From the NCBI GenBank assembly GCA_002118135.1, contig BDIU01000242.1:187870-251869 (forward strand): DNA of 64,000 nt, given 5' to 3'. This DNA is from Trebouxia sp. TZW2008. Its lineage: Eukaryota; Chlorophyta; Trebouxiophyceae; Trebouxiales; Trebouxiaceae. Below, piece after piece: positions 12,851-25,500 of this stretch. The notes beneath the pieces are model-generated. The model did not search any database, was not told the DNA's origin, and saw only the letters and a list, made by a program, of their open reading frames with translations. Both the position numbers and the translations under genes were made by a program. Numbering within the stretch: the first letter of the stretch is position 1; every line of letters begins with the position of its first letter.

Positions 12851-13523
12851 CTGCTGACATGAATAATGCTTGACTTGTTTAATGGCAATTCTGAGGCCAA
12901 AGACTGCTTCAGATTGTAGCTGCAGCGGCACATTCAGCAGACCTTCCTGCGTTTGCAGAAGCATGCTCGAGTTGCTACATGCATTTGACCGCGGCAGGAT
13001 TGCAACTTGCTGCTGCTGTGCCATGTAAAGCAAATAGCACACTGACAGCGCACTCTCTTCACTCATGTCTGATGACTGCTGCTGCGTATGAACGCTAGAT
13101 ATCTTGCATAGACTCGTTGCATGCTAGCCCATGCATGAGGAGTCACAAGCTTGGGAATCTTGTGTTGCAGGCACAGCCCTGAACTTGTGTCCTAACCACT
13201 GTCCGTTACTTGGTCAATGTTGATGAGTCGATTCAATACTTCAAATCAGCGACTTTGCTTCAATGTGAGGTACAGCATGCAGGCAAAAAGTGTGCCAATC
13301 ATGCTGCACCTCAAAGCGAAGTGGCAAAAGTAATCCCTCAAGGGTCCAAACAGAGCACTGGAACATCAAACGTCAGCAAAACAAAAAAAACTGAAATGAT
13401 TGTGAAGGCATGAATACCGCGTCATATACTGTTCTGAAAGACATGACAGCACATCATAGCGCTGCCCCTCTCGCTCAGCAACAAGTAAGTTGCTAGTCTG
13501 CAGGAGCTTCTGCATTTGCAAGC
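12851..13523. other. Convergent intergenic region
   Basis: This holds the 3' ends of MPP-alpha (+) and the b561 gene (-). A 67-codon open frame at 13210-13413 has no recognisable similarity and is not called. TGTAA, the usual chlorophyte poly(A) signal, occurs near 13024. Confidence 0.4.
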
Positions 13524-15950
13524 TCAGACAATGGACATGCCGTTTGCAGGAACTGCTGGCAAGCCATTTTCTGCACCATTTGCAGCCACTGGCTGAGTCA
13601 TCTCAACACCTGAGCTGGCATTGCCGTTTGGTGCCGGCAACTGCACTGAAGAGTGTATGTTGTCTTTGCCTTTATTAACTTTCCCTCGCTTGGTCTTCAG
13701 ATATGGGTACAAACCACCAGAGTTCTCAGTCCATTTGTCCCCAGTGTGTGATGCAACCACATCTGTTGTTTGAGCAACGGCAGGGTCCTTGCTTCTAGTC
13801 TTAGCTTTACGCTGAGCAGCCAGCTCCATTGTGACACTCCTGATCTTATGTCCCTGCAAGGCACAGAAAAGCTGTTCGAAAATATTCATGAGTGAAGACA
13901 ATGCTGCAACATCTGGCGCTGCTGCTGCTGCTGCCAATCATCGTCAGCCAAAGAGAAGTCATGCATCAAGAAGGCTACAGGCCATAACGAGCAATATGCT
14001 GATTGAAGTGGGTTGAGACAAGGTCACCAATGTGGTACAAACATTGGACCTAGCAAATGTCTGACACTTCGTGTGAGCAGCACAGTCAGAAAACAAAAAA
14101 CGTGCTGAAAACAAAGCAATCATGTACAGTACAACAGCTTATGGAATGATGCCATAGCAGACAAGTTGCATGGCTTGCTAAGCAATAGTCTTTGCTGTAG
14201 CAAATACATGCTGCACCAAGACGTCCTACCAATTTCCTGGTTTCTTCTGAACACTTGCCAAAACAGGTGCATGGACCACAGTGCACTCTAGACCTACCGT
14301 CAAGGTGTCAACGATATCCTTCAATCCCATCAGCAGCGCAAACGCTGCAATTGTTGCACCGTAGGCCACATAATAGCCCCAGCCAACAGCTGAGATATAG
14401 ATGCCAGTGAACACGGCTGCAATGGATAGCAGCATTGCCAATCTGCCCAGCCAATGGTGACCAACATCCCACAGGCCTCTATACCTGTGTGCCTTCAGCG
14501 GACGCCAGATCACAGTAGAAACAGCCTGCAGCGCAAAACAGGCAATGGGCAGTCAGCTTTGAATCGCACTCATGTATATTTCTCTGTTGAGAGCACATAA
14601 AAGAGGGTACAGTACTGATGCAACCAAGTGGCAGCAGCCACAGCAGGTCATTTGGTGCAACCAGCATGGCTGTACAAATGCACATAACAAAGCAAGCACA
14701 TTGCAGTATTCTCAGACATACAAGCTGCATATGCATGAGTGATGTGCATTGGTAGGACACTGACAGCTGGGCTGCCACACTGGTAAGTGCAGCAATCTCG
14801 AGGCGCACAGCATATTGCAGTTACAAAAGCATTGCAGGGTAGTCTTGCCAGGGCGCAAGTCTCAGCTGACCTGCACAGCTGCAGCAACAACAGCAAGGAT
14901 GCCTAGGGCTTTGTGCGCTGAGCCTGCACTGTTGCCGTGGTAATCATCACTAGCGAGACTGCCTGTAATTGTCACAGCTATGGCTAATACAAGACCTAGC
15001 CCAGCCAACAGCCTAGTCACAGCACAGACAGCAAAGACATCACAATGCACTATCACTAGGACATGAGAATCAGGTAACCTGCACAGCTGCAGCAACAACA
15101 GCAAGGATGCCCAGGGCTTTGTGCGCTGAGCCTGCGCTGTTGCCGTGGTAATCATCACTAGCAAGATTGCCGCCTGTAGCCGCTCCAACGATGGCTAACA
15201 CAAGACCTAGGCCAGCCAAAGCCCTATGCAACTGAAACCACCAGGCACTGAGTTCCCTCCTGAATGTCAACAAAGGTATGTTCTAGGCTATTTCCCCTCA
15301 CACAGGCTCTCTTTGTGACGTTTAACAGCACAAACACTCCTGGTTGGCAATGATCCATGCATGCATGCAAGTGCTTCCTGCTGCTGTGATGTTTGGAGTT
15401 GCTGAGTCTAACAGCATCATCTGCAACTTGAGGTTGTGCACAGCCTTGAAGAGAGGTGCATGAAGGAGATATGACGAGGCACATGACTATGAGCTGTAAT
15501 GACTGTATGCCTCAGCATACCTGAGAGAGTGAGCCAGCAGTATCACCAAAGGAAAGATGATGCCCCACGTTACAGCATTGATCCAACCATGCGCCTACAC
15601 AGGTGTCGCCAAGTTAGTATACCGTAAAGAGTAGGTAGGGACAAACTAGTAGATCTACAGTAGGGCAGCAAGAAACTCACCGCAAGCTTTCTGGAGTGTC
15701 CAGTACACCTATGTCCGTCGCACTCTGGGATTGCAGATGTCGGAGTCTGCAGCAGATGTCTGCAGCCGCATACATTTGTGTTCAGAGCAGGTAGGGTGTA
15801 CAGCGTATGACTGCATGCACACAGCTGTGGACTCGGGTCCCGAGACCTGCCGGTATACCTCTGGAGAGGAGCTGCTCCGATGGCCTGTAATGCAAGCAGA
15901 GCACCAACAAACACAATATAGGCGATGGTCCCAGCCGAGAAATGGGCCAT
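13524..15950 (-). CDS. Cytochrome b561-domain membrane protein
   Basis: Six exons in transcription order: 15859-15950, 15681-15759, 15521-15594, 15079-15259, 14298-14525 and 13524-13853, giving 327 residues. A signal-peptide-like segment (about residues 1-25) is followed by a short lumenal part without a recognisable DOMON domain. The b561 core has four candidate haem histidines in the usual order: 'AHGWINAVTWG', 'WWFQLH', 'SAHKALG' and 'VGHHWLGR'. The family moves electrons across membranes, with ascorbate as common donor. The C-terminal exon encodes a polar, Lys-rich tail of about 110 residues, probably cytosolic. A duplicated exon 4 lies in the following intron at 14874-15025. The start at 15950 is the first ATG giving a signal peptide. 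Confidence 0.85.
14874..15025 (-). repeat. Duplicate of b561 exon 4, possible alternative exon
   Basis: This copy keeps an acceptor-like 'gactag', an open frame ('LAGLGLVLAI' to 'SAHKALGILAVVAAAVQ') and a GT donor at 14873. Joined from exon 3 it reads in phase; joined after exon 4 it shifts the frame. It therefore behaves like a mutually exclusive exon that would drop the segment containing the 'WWFQLH' histidine. Confidence 0.75.
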
Positions 15951-18492
15951 CCGTTTATCAACGCCTTTCAAACACTGTGTGACGGCAAAGCAGGTCTTGT
16001 TCTGTACCAGCCGCTTGCGTCAGCCAAGCGATGCTTCAAGAGCTCAAGACAGTAACGCGAGGAACGAAGTCGACGTAACATAAGATGTCAAAAAAAAGCT
16101 TGCGGCAGCGCTAGTCAACCCTCAGGTAATTCTCCTGTTTGTAGCCTCGGCTGCATACGCAACTTATGCTGCTGATCACGTGGACAGCGGTTCAATTTGC
16201 AAGGTTCAATCTGCAGTTGCGATTGCATCTGACCGCAATTGCAGGTCACATGTATCCTTACTGCGAGCAGCACGCCGTCACCCATGAAAGCAAGCTCATC
16301 GTATCTGGAAGTCATAGCTTTGTAGACTGATTGCGATCACTGGCCACATCACTGCATGGAAGCAGAACTAATGCAATGCAAAGCCTCTTTTGCTACAAGG
16401 CTGCCATTCTGCGGAAAGTGCTAGATAGGGCATCATGCACTGCCATCCACGTGAACATCCCAAGTATAATGCACATACATACCAAAAACTTTGCAGCATG
16501 GGCACTGTGCGCATGCATGTGGCACAGCTTGCATGTGGCAAGCAAGTCACGGCTAAGTAAACATGTACAGCACTGTTTCTTGGACACCAGTCAAATTTGG
16601 ACAGATGCCAGTCTCTGTAGAAAGATACAGGTCACAGGTCAAGCAACATGGAACGCTGACGCAACATAAGCTTGAAGCAGACGCACAACAATGGGATGTA
16701 TAAGCTGCGCGATTGCCCATTGCACAAAGCAAGCAGCAGTCCGATTTCTCATGTCATGCAAGGCGTACCAACTCAGATCATCATGGGACCAGCCAGTGCC
16801 TTGGTTGCTGCCTCATCTCAACATTGATCATCACAAAGCTAGCAATAATGTCTAGAGGCGCGGTCAGGCCATCCTTGCTGGCAGGTCACATCCAAGCAGT
16901 ATGCAGTTGTTTAGTTGACTCTGTTGACAGATCTCAAACCAGCAGACCCAAAGGGTGAGGCCTTGTCCACACGAGTGAATTGCATTCACACCATCGAGTC
17001 AGAATCACTTCGCTGAAACCGGATTCAAGCCTACTGTTGTCCGCACGACGCAAGCCCTCGACTGAGCATTGAGCAATGCATTGGCCAGGAGTCGCTCTTT
17101 AGAGTACTAGCTCAATTCTGATGAGCTCACATCTCGCGGGCACGTGGCGAATAAACCCATTTCAACTCCTGAAAGCGAGATATGGCCCGCTAGTCGCTTT
17201 CACCAATGCCAATTCGAATCGAAAGGCGATTTCGTTCGGTTTCCCATTGGCGAAAGCCGCACGTGGACCATGTTCTGGCTGTTGATTCCAATGCTAACAC
17301 TTGAGGTTGCTTTCCGGTTATTTCTTTATGACACAAACTTTTTTGCTTATCGTGTTTTGTTTTTGTTGTCGCTCATGACTTACAATGATACAATCACACA
17401 GTTCAGTTGATTGAATTAGAGTTTGCCACTTGTGGCACATGCGATTAGACTTGTTGTCTAGCTGAAGCATGTAAAATTACTCTCTCTCTCTCTGATAACA
17501 AGTGACAACTTGCATGGTATGGTGGCAAGGGATCGATTCCATGCCGTATGAGCCGTGCGATGGCCCAACCGGCCAGGAGCGCAAAAGTAGAGCGGCATGG
17601 GCATTGAATCGCGACGTCTAGTCACACGTCTGCAATTGAATGTAGATACAACAAAAGACCAAAGAGACACATGCCATGTAGGCATCACAGCGTGTGTATC
17701 GAGTTTGGAGGTGCAATTGCACATTTTTGCAAGTTGAGATGGGAATTACATTCGCCCACTGGCGACTAACGTTGTGATGATCGACTTTGGCAAGATATGG
17801 TGCTGTTGAAGGGAAGGTCTTTTGTTGCTCTGCGGCAATTGCAACAAGCGTGGTGCACATTATGATAGTGTCTCTGCAAGCTCAGGGGCTGTCTGGCATC
17901 TACTTATGACTTGGACGGCCTGCAGCTATCTACAGTACAAGAGCTGCTTCAACAGCGCTATCAGGACAGCAAGGCATGGTCGCTGTTAGAGGTAGAGCAT
18001 TGGCTGCAAAGGTTGCATGTGAGATGCGCAGCTGCTGCCTGATAGCTCTCATGGTCAGGACAGGCAGGCAACCTTGCCAGGTAAGGGGTGCAATCACACA
18101 GCCATCTCTTTTGGGTCTTGTGCGCTGTGCAACTGCAGCTGACTCATGCCATGAGAGCTGTTGTGCAAGATGACGAGCAATGCCTTCTTTCATGATTGTT
18201 TTCATGAATGATAGCAGTGGCCATGGCACAAAATGCAAACGCTTCATCAAGAAAATTCAAGTCAAAATTTCAACAGCACAAGACTAAAACAACGCAAAAG
18301 TGTAAGGCATATGCATTCCAAAATTTGATGCCAATGCAGAACACAATTAAGCGCCTGCAACACATACTACTTTGGAGCAGTCACATAGCTTTCAGACTAC
18401 TTGTGCCAAAAATTCAATACTTGGAAAGCCTTGACATATCAAGCAAAGGGTTCAGTAAGCAATGGGATTTGCTGCCAGTGTCACCATCATTG
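15951..18492. other. Long region without a recognised gene
   Basis: It begins with the b561 promoter and ends with the 3' flank of the NIF3-like gene. It contains one dispersed repeat copy at 16958-17239 and a short CT run near 17480. The open frames at 16331-16669 and 17144-17410 show no family similarity. Confidence 0.4.
16958..17239. repeat. Dispersed repeat, copy 1 (about 282 bases)
   Basis: Close to 90% similar by eye to 29310-29589. Both begin 'aggcc..gtcca.acgagtg' and end 'gatttcgttcgg', with unrelated flanks. Inside is a small inverted repeat (TGAAAGCGA facing TCGCTTTCA). It is probably a non-autonomous mobile element. I found no clear terminal inverted repeat or target duplication. 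Confidence 0.7.
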
Positions 18493-19314
18493 TCATTGCA
18501 CAGAGGAAACTTTGTCAGAGATCAGTACATCTACACTCAATCTGCTCAATTGCTCGGACTGTATGGTTTCAGAAGAGTTATCTTGTAGGCTTGCACTCAA
18601 AGCCTTCAATCCATAAGCTTCACAGCGCTGATGCCCAACAGCTATCACAGCAATGTTCAAATCCTTGGCAACCTCCAGTGCACCTGGTCTGACTTGTCCA
18701 GTGATGTATAAATCAACATTGTGCTCGGACTTCATACGATGTAGAAGACCAGCATTGAATGCACCCATGACAGCTACATTTGTCACATGTGGTACTGCAT
18801 TTGCTCTGCTTGCGTCTGAGCCCTCAAATAAATCTTCAACGTGCTTTCTGTACTGTCCAAAGGGTCGCTTGTGATCGAGAGATCCAACCATGCCTATTCG
18901 CCTCTCAGTCCCTTTCTTGTTTGTCCAATACACTTCTTGCAAAGACTTTGACAGCTGTAGGTCATTCGCCAAGGCTGGGTTGTAGCCAACTGTCATATTG
19001 TTGTCAAAGTCGTCATGCGACCAAAGTAAATATGAGTCAGGGAAGGACCGCATGTGCAGGTCAAAAGGCCTGTGCATAAAGATGGCTTCGTATGACTTTC
19101 CTTTCAAGTCCTGCTGCTTGCTCGGTGGCTCTAGAGCAAACAGCATGCGCTGCACGTTTTGTTGCTTCTGGTCATGCTTTTGAGGAGCGTACAAAGAAGG
19201 GAAATTTTGACGGTTGGGCAGTCTCCACACAAACTTCAAGCGATCAGCTTTTGGAACTTCTCTACCCAAAATTCTAGTCGACACCCTTTGCAAGATCGTA
19301 TCAATATGGGCCAT
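18493..19314 (-). CDS. NIF3/DUF34-family protein, intronless
   Basis: A single 273-codon open frame. The C-terminal half carries family signatures: 'VDLYITGQVRPGALEVAKD' and 'GHQRCEAYG', where His and Glu match the metal ligands of NIF3 proteins. The N-terminal half has 'EAIFMHRPF', similar to the family's 'HHP' metal-binding segment. NIF3/YbgI proteins form toroidal hexamers with a two-metal site; their biochemical role is not settled. The gene has no introns while all its neighbours have many, so a retrocopy or a gene gained by transfer is possible. It is head to head with bystin, 226 bases between start codons, suggesting a shared promoter. Confidence 0.7.
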   Translation of the reverse strand: MAHIDTILQRVSTRILGREVPKADRLKFVWRLPNRQNFPSLYAPQKHDQKQQNVQRMLFALEPPSKQQDLKGKSYEAIFMHRPFDLHMRSFPDSYLLWSHDDFDNNMTVGYNPALANDLQLSKSLQEVYWTNKKGTERRIGMVGSLDHKRPFGQYRKHVEDLFEGSDASRANAVPHVTNVAVMGAFNAGLLHRMKSEHNVDLYITGQVRPGALEVAKDLNIAVIAVGHQRCEAYGLKALSASLQDNSSETIQSEQLSRLSVDVLISDKVSSVQ

Positions 19315-19540
19315 GCGTCAACGAGTGCGCGAAAGCGCTCGCCAACTGCGATCTCGCGCTCTGAGGACTTGGCTGCAAACGCCACGACGGTCCTTGCGAT
19401 GCGACTCTAAATTGTGTGTCGATCGAAATAACGCTCGACAAATAACGCCTGCCGCCAGGCTGATCAGAAGCCTCTTTCAGCAAAGTGCTGCCGCTTTACA
19501 ATCAGCCAGCTGTTGCATCTGTTCTGTCCCGTTGTGCAGC
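19315..19540. promoter_or_regulatory. Probable bidirectional promoter
   Basis: A 226-base gap separates the divergent start codons of the NIF3-like gene and bystin. It is visibly richer in CpG than the surrounding introns. No specific box was identified. Confidence 0.45.
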
Positions 19541-22500
19541 ATGGGTGCCGCTAAGAAGCGATCAGCCAAACGCGGCATCGAACATCACAAGCAATCGCTG
19601 GAAGAAACGCTCGACGCTCCGGAAACGTATGGTGTGAGGGTAAGCATACGTGCGACGCAGCCCTGTTATGGTCCACGCGAGCCAGATCGGATATTTGATC
19701 ACGATGTATATGTAGACGAAGGTCAGGCCAGCCAAAAGGCGCAAGGCAGCAGCAGCAGCGGCAGCTGATGAAGCTGCAGAGACAGAGGAGGTAGCACTGC
19801 ATCCTCTTGCACCAGCTTTGCTGGCATAAAGCATCAGCATGCAGACACTGATGGTCTGTCTTACTATGTTCGGCGTTAGCACGCAGACACTGATGACACA
19901 TTTGATGCTGTAGGCTTTGTCAGAAGCCCTTAGCCATAAGGTGTTGCGGGAAGCGCGTGCACAGCAGGATGAACTTGATGCTGAGGACACCCCTGCAGGA
20001 GCAATTCCGAAGGTGCAGAGTGGCTCAAGTCACCTCAACGCATGTCAAATTGCTGTGATGCATCTGCTTCACGCATCACAGGATACCTATAGGACTGAGT
20101 ACAAGGAGCAATGCATTTGACTACATGAACGTGACCGTAGACGGGCATCAATGAAGCTTGTGACCTAACAGTGCAACACACTCATGCTTGTCAACCTGAC
20201 TGTAAGATATATGCACTAAATTGCAATGTTGTGTGCTGCAGGCTGGGCAGCAGACTGCGCCATCAGCTGTGGACAGCGACAGTGACGACAACAGTGACTA
20301 CGAGCAATACAGTGACTTGGATGCCTTTGATGCTGATGACATTGAGGTTTCACCAGATGATGAGCAAGCTTTGGCTGCATTCATGGTGAGCATCACCCTT
20401 GCAATCATGCCGAGCTGTCTTCAATCAACTTTGTTTTGGCGCTCGTGCATGGCTGGAAAGGAAGAGATCATTAATCCTTTTGCGACATAGGCATACAGGC
20501 TGCATTTGCCTTGCAAGAAATCTTCAAAAGCCTGCTTTGGCGTGTTTAGCTACTTGTGTACGTCGTCATGCACATTGACACCTCTCTGTCTTGCTGCCCT
20601 GATATGTGTCTCTGATGCACAAGCATGTCTATTACCAAACTTGACCAGCAAGCACGTGAGCAAAGAACGTCCATGATGGTATCAGATATTTGTCAGACGT
20701 TTCTTCAAGGTCCTTTTGCCCAAATGTGCATGTTCTTGATCTTGTCTGTATGACGCCCAGCTGGGTCTGTTACGAAATGACAGGGATAGTGATGATCGTA
20801 ATGTGCGACAGGCACCTCATGCAAACGGCTTCCAGCAGCGCACCTTGGCAGACATCATCCTGCAGAAGATACAAGACAAGGAGCGCGCTCAGGGTCAAGC
20901 TTCTACCTCAGGGTAAGGCCTGCTGTGCACCCTCAAGCCACTTGACCTGCAGAATCAGTGCTTGTGTCAGATTATAGTAATAATTGGTTACATGTACCAG
21001 CACATGTGCTAGGTGTGTGTGGCCCAAATGCTATCCTGCAGGCCGGCTTGTTCAGGGCGTCACAATAAGGACTGTTGATGTTCAACAAATAAAAGTCAGA
21101 CAAAACAACGTGTCAGATGCTGGTATCAATGTAGAGCATGGACCGCGCTGCTTGGGTTGCGCATCTCACAAGCTTGCCTGTAGCATCGTTGAGCTTATTG
21201 AAGATACTGCTGTGCGCCTCGTATTTGGGACTTGCAGCCCATTAGCTCAAATTGTAGATTTGGTGACTCTGTCAAAGCTTGTCTGGGGCACTGCAGAGCT
21301 GCAGATTCTGTCAACACCGCATCAGAAATGTGTCAGACTTTGAGCCCAAAACTCACGATGTGTTCTGTGGCTGGAAAGGAAAGTGATTGCATGCATGGCG
21401 GTCTAATGTGTACACAGGGCCAGTCGTGATGGCCTGGCCTTACTGAGTGACAAACTTGGACCCCTTCCACAGCAACAAGCCTCAAGACGTGATCTCTGCT
21501 GAAAACAAATGTAACTGCATACATGGCGGTCTAATGTGTATAGAGGACCAGGCGTGTTGACCTGGCCTTACTGAATGGCAGCCATGGTTCAGTTTCACAG
21601 CAATTGAGTTCCGACATGTGATTTTGATAAAGCACAAATGTGAATGCTGAGTGACAAACTTGGACCCCTTCCACAGCAACAAGCCTCAAGGCTTTTTTCT
21701 GCTGAAAACAAATGTAAATGCATACATGGCGGTCTAATGTGTACAGAGGGCCAGGGGTTTTTACCTGGCCTTACTGAATGGCAGACTCGCCAGACTGACT
21801 GAAACTTGTATAGATTGGCAGCTCTTGCTTCCCATCAGGAGCTATCATGAACAAGCTCTACATCTGTGACACACAAATCTCCTTTGAACTGCATCAAGTC
21901 TTGCAGCTTGTATATTACACAGCTTTTGCTGCACTTCATGAAACCTGTAGAGTGTTTCGGTTTTGCAGGGTTGGGGTGCAAGTTGTCTTTCCATTCTGCA
22001 GTCCCAGACCGCTTGCTATGACACCTAATGGCATAAGCCATTCTCTGTTGCTTTCTGCTTTTCTTATGCATATGGTGAATTTTATGACAAAGAATGACTG
22101 CCCAAACTGACTTTTCAGGCAAGATGGAGGAGCCGTCATTCCACAAGGGCTTGACCCCAAAGTGGTTGAGGTGTACCAGGCAGTGGGTAAAATCATGAGT
22201 AGGTTTACGGCAGGCAAGGTGCCGAAAGCCTTCAAGGTTATTCCAAATTTACAGAATTGGGAGGAAATTCTGTTCCTGACGGACCCTGAGCACTGGAGCC
22301 CTCACGCTGTTTACCAAGCCACCCGCCTTTTCATTTCAAATTTGAACGCTAGAATGGTAAGGCAGATCGTCACATGATGCGCCAGATGCATTGTCACATC
22401 ACCATCACAACACGTCTGCATGGCCTATACACCAACAATGTAGCTGCAATGTAACAATGTAGCCAACAGGAGGTCTGTATGGTGGGTAGGTGCTTAAAGA

Positions 22501-25500
22501 TGTAGTCAATGGCGTTTTGGCCAGATGTTCCTGTCCGTGCATTGCGCATATGTGATGCCGTTGTGTGCATGTTGGTTGCTGGTGATTTACTGTCATCTGC
22601 CTTAACTTTTCTGAAGTACACAATCTCACAAGTTTTCAAGTACACATTCTCACTGTACAAAGGCTGCGCTGTGTCATCATCTTATGCATAAGCAGAGCAT
22701 GAACCATAGCAGCAAGCTGTGGGCTCAAGCCATTACACTTTGCATTCAATGAATATTCACATATAGTGTATGATCTGTATAGTGTGTAATACGTAATATG
22801 TATCATGTACTATACAATATATTATTATCTGCATGTCTTAAACGGCTGTGGTGCATGTGCAGGCTCAGAGGTTTCTTGCGATGGTGCTGCTACCGCATGT
22901 GAGGCATGACATTGAGGAGAACAAAAGGTGTCACTTTGCCTTGTTCCAAGCCATGAAGAAAGCCACTTACAAGCCAGATGCCTTTTTTAAGGTGCTGCTA
23001 CCCTCACACCTGCCCTCCTTTTGTCACCTGACTGATCATGTTACTTTACGACTCACGGTCACGCATACGTGAAGAAAGATTACTACCAGTCAGATGCCTT
23101 CTTTAAGGTGTTTCTGCTTTTGTGCCTGCTTGACGTCTGTCACCCACAAGCGATCATATGACAAAATGTCATTCATGGTGACTTGATGTCACCAAGCGCC
23201 ACTTTGCCTTGTTCCAAGCTATGAAGAAAGCCAGCTATATATCAGGTGCCTTCTCCATGGCGCTTCTGGCTGTGCATTTGCTCTCACTTTGCACTCAAGT
23301 GTCATGCGTTGTTACTGAGTAGCCTGCATTGAATGTCTCTTTGCCTTGTTCCAAGCCATGAAGAAAGCCAGCTACAAATCAGGTGCCTTCTCCAAGGCGC
23401 TTCTGCTTTTGCACCTGCTCTCACTGTGTCACACAAGTGTCATGCATTGGCACCAAATAGGCTCCTTCAACTGTCTCTTTGCCTTGTTCTAAGCCATGAA
23501 GAAAGCCACTTCTAAACCAGATGCCTTCTTCAAGGTGCTGCTGCTGCTATGTTTGCTGTCACTGTGCACGGCTTGTTGCTTTGACAAATCAAGAAATGCT
23601 TTCTTCAAGGTTTGCCTGCTGCCCCTCCTTTTACTCTATCACTCACGTTGCTAAGTTGCTAGCATACTCAGTGTCACCAGTGGTTATGCTTAGCTTGGAG
23701 TTCTTTTGCCGTTTGTTGCTGGTCATTCTTCGTCGCATGTTGATTGTTTCAGCCTTTGCCAATAGTGAGATGGTGCCTATCACCAGGCAGCAGCTGCAGG
23801 GCTCAATAGCTGCAAGGTGTTGTTCACACAGTAAATCCTCATTGTAACAACACTCGACGTAAGGACAATGTCGATGTAAGGACCAGGCCATTGGCAACCA
23901 ATCACTGCATTCTCACTGCAGTCGTCCCTGTAGGTAAAGACAACTTGATGTAAGCACAAATTGTTTGGCAACCAAAGCAATCGTTCCAAAGCGAGGTTAC
24001 TGTACCGATATACAAGAAGCTGTCATCATCAGCAGCATGTCAAACTGTGCTTCACAATTGATGCTGCAGGCGAGAAAATGCAAAGACTTTGTGCTTTGCC
24101 ATGCAGGGTCTACTGCTGCTGCTGCTGTGTCAATTTGATGACTGTACTTTGCCAGAAGCTGTCAACATGAGCAGTGTGCTGAAACATGTTTCATTGCCAG
24201 TGCTGCACTCAGCAACAGGTCAATCATGCAAGATCTGAACATGCCAGAATGAGCTATAAACTTTGCTGCTGTGCAGGGTCTGCTGCTACCGCTGTGTCAG
24301 TCTACACGTGCAACACCTGACAGGCCAGAAAGAGCTGTGATCTTTGCTTTGCTGTGCAGGGTTATCTGCTGCCATTGTGTCAGGCACCCTAAGAGAAGCT
24401 GTCATCATGAGCAGTGTGCCGGAATGCGTTTTGCTGCTGCACTCAGCAACATTGTTCCCACACAAGATCTGAACATGCCAGAAAGAGCTACAGCCTTTAC
24501 TTTGCTGTGCAGGGTCTGCTGCTGCCATTGTGTCAGTCTAAATACGCCACAAATAAACCTGCCAGAAAGAGCTGTGGTCTTTGCTTTGTTGTGCAGGGTT
24601 TGCTGCTGCCACTGTGTCAGTCTGGTCACTGCACACTACGAGAGGCTGTCAACATCAGCAGTGTGCTGAACCGCGTTTCGCTATCAGTGCTGCATTCAGC
24701 AACGTTTTGTGCGTGCAAGACCGGACATGCCAGAAGGAGCTGTAAGCTTTGCTTTGCTTTGCTGTGCAGGGTTTGCTGCTGCCATTGTGTCAGTCTGGTG
24801 ACTGCACACTACGAGAGGCTGTCATCATCAGCAGTTTGCTGAACCGCGTTTCGCTGCCGGTGTTGCACTCGGCAGCAGCTTTGCTGCGCATCGCTGACAT
24901 GGCGTACTCTGGCACCAACAGCTTCTTCATCAGAGTGCTCTTGGACAAGAAATATGCCCTGCCTTACAGAGTGGTGAGCTCTCTGCTCTGCATTGAGGGT
25001 ACAGTGATGTCTCAATGCAAGGACACTCAAGATTAGGACATTCTTGCTGTAAGGCATCAAGAGTACAGTGATCTCTCAACAGACGGACACTAGGACATTC
25101 TTGCTATAAGGACAATGCAAATTGGAACCAAGCACTGCATTCTGACTACAGTGGTACATCTGAGTAAGGAGACTTGATGTAAGGACATTGTTCTTGGTAT
25201 CCAATGCAGTCGTTGTATCGAGAGACTACTGTACAAGTCATAGTGCAAAGCGTATTTGTCCCTTGAGGTGATTTGCCCTGGTTCTACGTGATTGAGGCTC
25301 AAAGCTTGAGTCTTTTCTTTCAATTGGGGTTTGTGAAGACTTGCATGCATTCATGTTATTTCGGTTTATTCTAAATGTGTGCTACACAGGCTCAGCAGGC
25401 CCAGCTAGGTATGTACTGAAGCAATCAACGACTCGCATGCATCATTTTCTGGTAAAAACCCTTGTTGCCTCCTGCGCCGCAGAATGCCGCCAATGAAGAG

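Noticed and set aside
13210..13413. 67-codon plus-strand open frame
   Set aside because: Lies between convergent genes, no family similarity, no splice or codon evidence.
21390..21785. Regularly spaced repeats resembling a CRISPR array
   Set aside because: Units are long, few and unequal, spacers are not unique, and the context is a eukaryotic intron.
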